Below are positions 59,001 to 62,000 of a DNA stretch of 62,000 bases, piece after piece. The stretch covers positions 43,077 through 105,076 of the forward strand of contig NW_019091417.1 in NCBI RefSeq assembly GCF_001949145.1, read 5' to 3'. Position numbers and translations under genes: made by a program. Below the pieces are notes generated by a model that was not told the DNA's origin, did not search any database, and saw only the letters and a list, made by a program, of their open reading frames with translations. The stretch is from Acanthaster planci (lineage: Eukaryota; Echinodermata; Asteroidea; Valvatida; Acanthasteridae). The stretch's first letter is position 1; every line of letters starts with the position of its first letter.

Positions 59001-61544
59001 GGCCACAACATGGTCAGGGCAAAGGACGCATAGAAATGAACGTCATATGTGTTGAACATTCTGTACTCATGACCTGAAAACAAAAATGTCCAATATCAAA
59101 AAGAAAGTTTCTGCAAAACCTCTGTGTCCAAAATGTCAAAATATGCCAAGTCGTAGACTCAGTAACGCAAACTTGGGCTTTATGTGTAATCTCTGTGACC
59201 TTCCACAAGATCTGAAATGTACATAGTCCGACCACCTGTCATTAGACCTTCCAGTCCAGATCACTTACCCTCAAGGTAGGCAAACATGCCCATGTCCTTT
59301 TTGAGTTTGGCTATTCTAGAAGATGGGTCTTGCGTCCTGTCCCCTGCACTACTGCTAGCTTGGTCTTCCTGCGATTCAACCCAGATGGAGCCACCATCTG
59401 TCATGAAATACAGCTCATTGAACAACGCAGACTTGTACCAAGCTGGGTAAGATCTGAAGTGACAAACACATGATGGAAAATACAATATTTAGTTAAGAAC
59501 GGCCCACTGCTTAATTCCCCCGCTCAAATTAAACCTGCAGAGCTACGCCCTTGTGAAATCAAATCGCGCTCCTCACAATCTGGCATAGGATAACATACTC
59601 TTCATCAAGGATCGGTTTCTGCCAGGACTCTATTGCCTTCTCCCAACGGCTGTAGCTGCGTAGAGCATAGCTGCACAGTTTGATAGCCGCCTTGCCGTCG
59701 TGACCAAACCAGCGTGTGTAGCGCCTGTAAAGACATTCATAAATATATTCAACTGAACTCACAAGTAGCCTCTGTGAGCCGAGTAGCAAAGTGGGTAGCC
59801 ATATACAGCTTTTAATCAAGTTCTGTAATATTTTCCTCACAAGCTTCCAAAAGTAGTAAACATACAGAACTCTATTTTTGTCAGTGAATAGTAAAACCAA
59901 ATGCCATCAAAATCCTTACCCTCCATTTCTTTTTAAACCTGACAAAGTCTGCAGAAGACCGAAATGAGTGCCCTATCACTAGGATTATCACTCTCTCCAT
60001 AATATCATGACACCATGGCTTCTTTACACACACTGTTAGCACTCAGTTTCAGCCTTTCAAGGTGTATATATCTGTTAAGGTGAATTGACATCATTGTACC
60101 TGTTGTAGGAGTGGCCGTTGCCCTTAAAATGAATGCGGGGCATGTCCCAGGCCAGGACAAACTCCATCTTTCCTCGACTCTTCTTGGCCACTCGATCAGA
60201 TGCACAGACTGCTGCTGCTGTCAGCTCACCCTCCTCCGTCTCGTAAGTTGGCACTGTGGAGAGGCACTTGCACTTAGAATCCAACAATAATCCCCATTTC
60301 TTCCAGTTATCTATATTTCTTTTCACTGTCGACACAGTTACACATAGAATTCATCAATGAAATTTCACATACAGGCTACAAGAGGCTCCATCCACAAGCT
60401 AGCTTATAGTCACTTCTAGTGGCACACGAGTAATTGTTGGTAGAACCCAAGAATTCAGACACATATCATATTCACCTGCTGAGGAGTTAAGATGCCCATC
60501 TTCCAGTAAGTCCTCCCAAATTTCATCAGCACTGGTGTTAGGATCAAAATCTGTACAGTATGAGACCTTGACTCCCTCCTGGGCACATATAGTAGATACA
60601 ATAAAACAAACAATTCTAAAATGAGCTCTCAGATCCCTTAACCAGGCCAAACACTGTTAGCAGACCTTGTTTTAGATAAGTAAATCTTACCTGATTGGCT
60701 GCAGCTACAGCCATGGTGCATCTCATGGAGGACTTGTCATCATGCAGCAACACACCCTCACAGGAACCTTCCGTATCCTTGTTGCAGAACCCTTCATTCC
60801 AACGGCTTCCGTTTTTATCGCTCGGTGCACCAATCCCGTTCTGCCACGTGAACATGATACTGACATCGACCGGGGTTGAAGCATGATTATCGACCTCCCA
60901 AACAAACACACCCACAGGAAGACAGGTGTCCTGATGGTAGAGATGGAATAAGCACAGAAACAGATTAATCTACATAAACATTTTGGTAGACCTGGAAACA
61001 TAGTCTGATGTCCTAAATTTAACAACAAAGAATAAAGACATAGAAAGACACAAAGATATTCAGAAGTCACAGGACTATTAGGACTGAAAGAAAATGAGTA
61101 AATGAATGAATGAATGAGTAAATGAATGAAAATGAGAAAATGAGTAAAACCTGAAGACTCAGACCACATTTTTTTTCAGTTCACCATGCACATCTCACGA
61201 ATTTACAAAGGATTGATTGCATGTGGATATGTTCAACAGGAACATGAGGGTAGAAAATTACCCTCATAGATAGCTCATGACCAGAGAATGTTTCTCAGTA
61301 ATAACTGAGGACCAACCTTATAATCATTTGGAAATACGGATGAGACCTGCCGACACACAAGTGTGACATCTTGCTCTGGTATCCTGTACACAGTCCATGC
61401 TCGTGGATACAGGCCGTGGTAGTGAGCTCGATCACCAGGGAAATGCCACTGCCAGGACTGAGTGAGGTGCTTGTTGGAAACTTTTCCGGGGTACAAGACC
61501 TGTTGGTACACTGGCTGATTGGGCCTCTGGATCCTGACTATAAA
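56072..61544 (-). CDS. GBA2: Non-lysosomal glucosylceramidase, all but the N-terminus
   Basis: GBA2 cleaves glucosylceramide to glucose and ceramide at ER, Golgi and plasma-membrane surfaces and is a GH116 family beta-glucosidase. Thirteen phase-consistent exons: 61544-61317, 60930-60691, 60578-60476, 60253-60100, 59724-59599, 59453-59269, 59073-58969, 58571-58464, 58256-58105, 58014-57908, 57605-57460, 57229-56925 and 56281-56072, together 722 codons plus stop. The first part is the beta-sandwich domain ([22 protein letters not shown]). The catalytic alpha/alpha barrel follows. The nucleophile Glu lies in [13 protein letters not shown] (codon 59416-59414) and the acid/base Asp in ADQTYDSW (57945-57943). 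Further landmarks are [61 protein letters not shown] and [14 protein letters not shown]. Both catalytic residues are intact, so it should be active. The first exons lie right of the window. Confidence 0.96.
61075..61150. repeat. Imperfect (GAAT/GAGTAAAT)n microsatellite
   Basis: Tetranucleotide GAAT/AAAT/GAGT repeats in the GBA2 intron between the exons at 61317 and 60930. No function is visible. Confidence 0.75.
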
Positions 61545-61659
61545 CTGTGGGCAGAGAGACCTACCCATGAGTATACCCAGCAAGAAATGAGACCGAGGGG
61601 TACCCCCCCCAACATGTCCAATCCCTATACACATTTCAGACTATTGTTATTTAACACAT

Positions 61660-61990
61660 CCCCCAAGATGTCTGAAAGGAATTCCCCAGATTCCTGCGAG
61701 ACAATGACCAACACAAAGCAGGGGGGTTCTCTCTGTCTCATACCTTGCTGCATATGCCCATGAGATACCCGGCGTGATATGTGGGAAAGGGGACCCCCCT
61801 TATGTGATGCACAAGTTTTATACTCTAAGGCTATAGTGCCTACTGCACCCCCTCGGAAATCTGAAAGGAATTCCCAAGATTCCACCAACACAAAAGAAGA
61901 CACAACAGCTAGAGGGGGTCCCCATTTGCCACATATCTTGCATCATGTGGATCATGAAGCAAGATAGGGGACGGAGAGCAGGGCCCCCCC
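61660..61990. repeat. Two-copy tandem repeat in GBA2 intron
   Basis: Two imperfect copies, about 190 bases apart, each hold TCTGAAAGGAATTCCC.AGATTCC, then ACAACA or CAATGACCAACACAAA, a G-rich or C-rich run, CATATCTTGC or CATACCTTGC, and a CATGA word. It accounts for the two similar halves of the 92-residue frame on - here (61903-61625), which is not a gene. The array may continue past the window edge. Confidence 0.6.
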
Positions 61991-62000
61991 GCACCTTTTT

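Noticed and set aside
61625-61903. 92-codon frame on - as an upstream GBA2 exon
   Set aside because: Its two halves repeat each other and do not resemble the GBA2 N-terminal domain. It is an intronic tandem repeat.
1-62000. CRISPR arrays, bacterial operons, Shine-Dalgarno sites
   Set aside because: The window is plainly intron-rich animal DNA. No regularly spaced repeats with unique spacers are present.

Overview
The window is eukaryotic and reads as a marine invertebrate, most likely a non-vertebrate deuterostome such as an echinoderm or hemichordate. Genes are split into small phase-consistent exons with GT/AG introns, the intergenic DNA is AT-rich and full of TACATGTA-type words, and the repeats are CR1/L2-like LINEs, a Ty3/Gypsy relic, TTAA-flanked MITEs and hairpins. 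The species call is inference. Two assembly gaps (17228-18207 and 51207-52159) and one isolated N (27585) are present.

Gene order from left to right: (1) the last two exons of a TDP2-like DNA repair phosphodiesterase on + (2-638). (2) A complete 13-exon, membrane-anchored alpha/beta-hydrolase on + (1129-6987) with Glu where the catalytic Ser should be. (3) TMEM241, a drug/metabolite-superfamily nucleotide-sugar transporter, on - (10 exons, 24660 to 9582). An intronless rhodopsin-class GPCR (12316-13503, +) is nested in one of its introns. (4) A direct tandem duplication of about 3.1-3.4 kb (24484-27584 and 27697-31077) that duplicates the TMEM241 promoter region and its first coding exon. (5) UGCG, ceramide glucosyltransferase, on - (9 exons, 48311 to 31935, 397 aa, 10.7 kb first intron). 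(6) GBA2, the non-lysosomal glucosylceramidase, on - (13 exons in the window, 61544 to 56072, 722 residues; its N-terminus lies beyond the right edge).

UGCG makes glucosylceramide on the cytosolic face of the Golgi and GBA2 hydrolyses cytosol-facing glucosylceramide. The enzymes that make and break the same lipid are therefore neighbours on one strand, about 7.8 kb apart, and a Golgi sugar-nucleotide carrier of the TMEM241 family lies next to them. The introns and spacers hold most of the mobile DNA: a degenerate Gypsy gag with LTR pieces, two LINE fragments, a foldback element with arms of about 310-330 bp, a two-copy MITE family, 432-bp and 51-bp TTAA-flanked elements, several hairpins, a tRNA-like inverted repeat and a minisatellite that probably fills the first gap. 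All exon models were built by hand from splice-site and reading-phase continuity and by recognising protein families. No database search or alignment was run.
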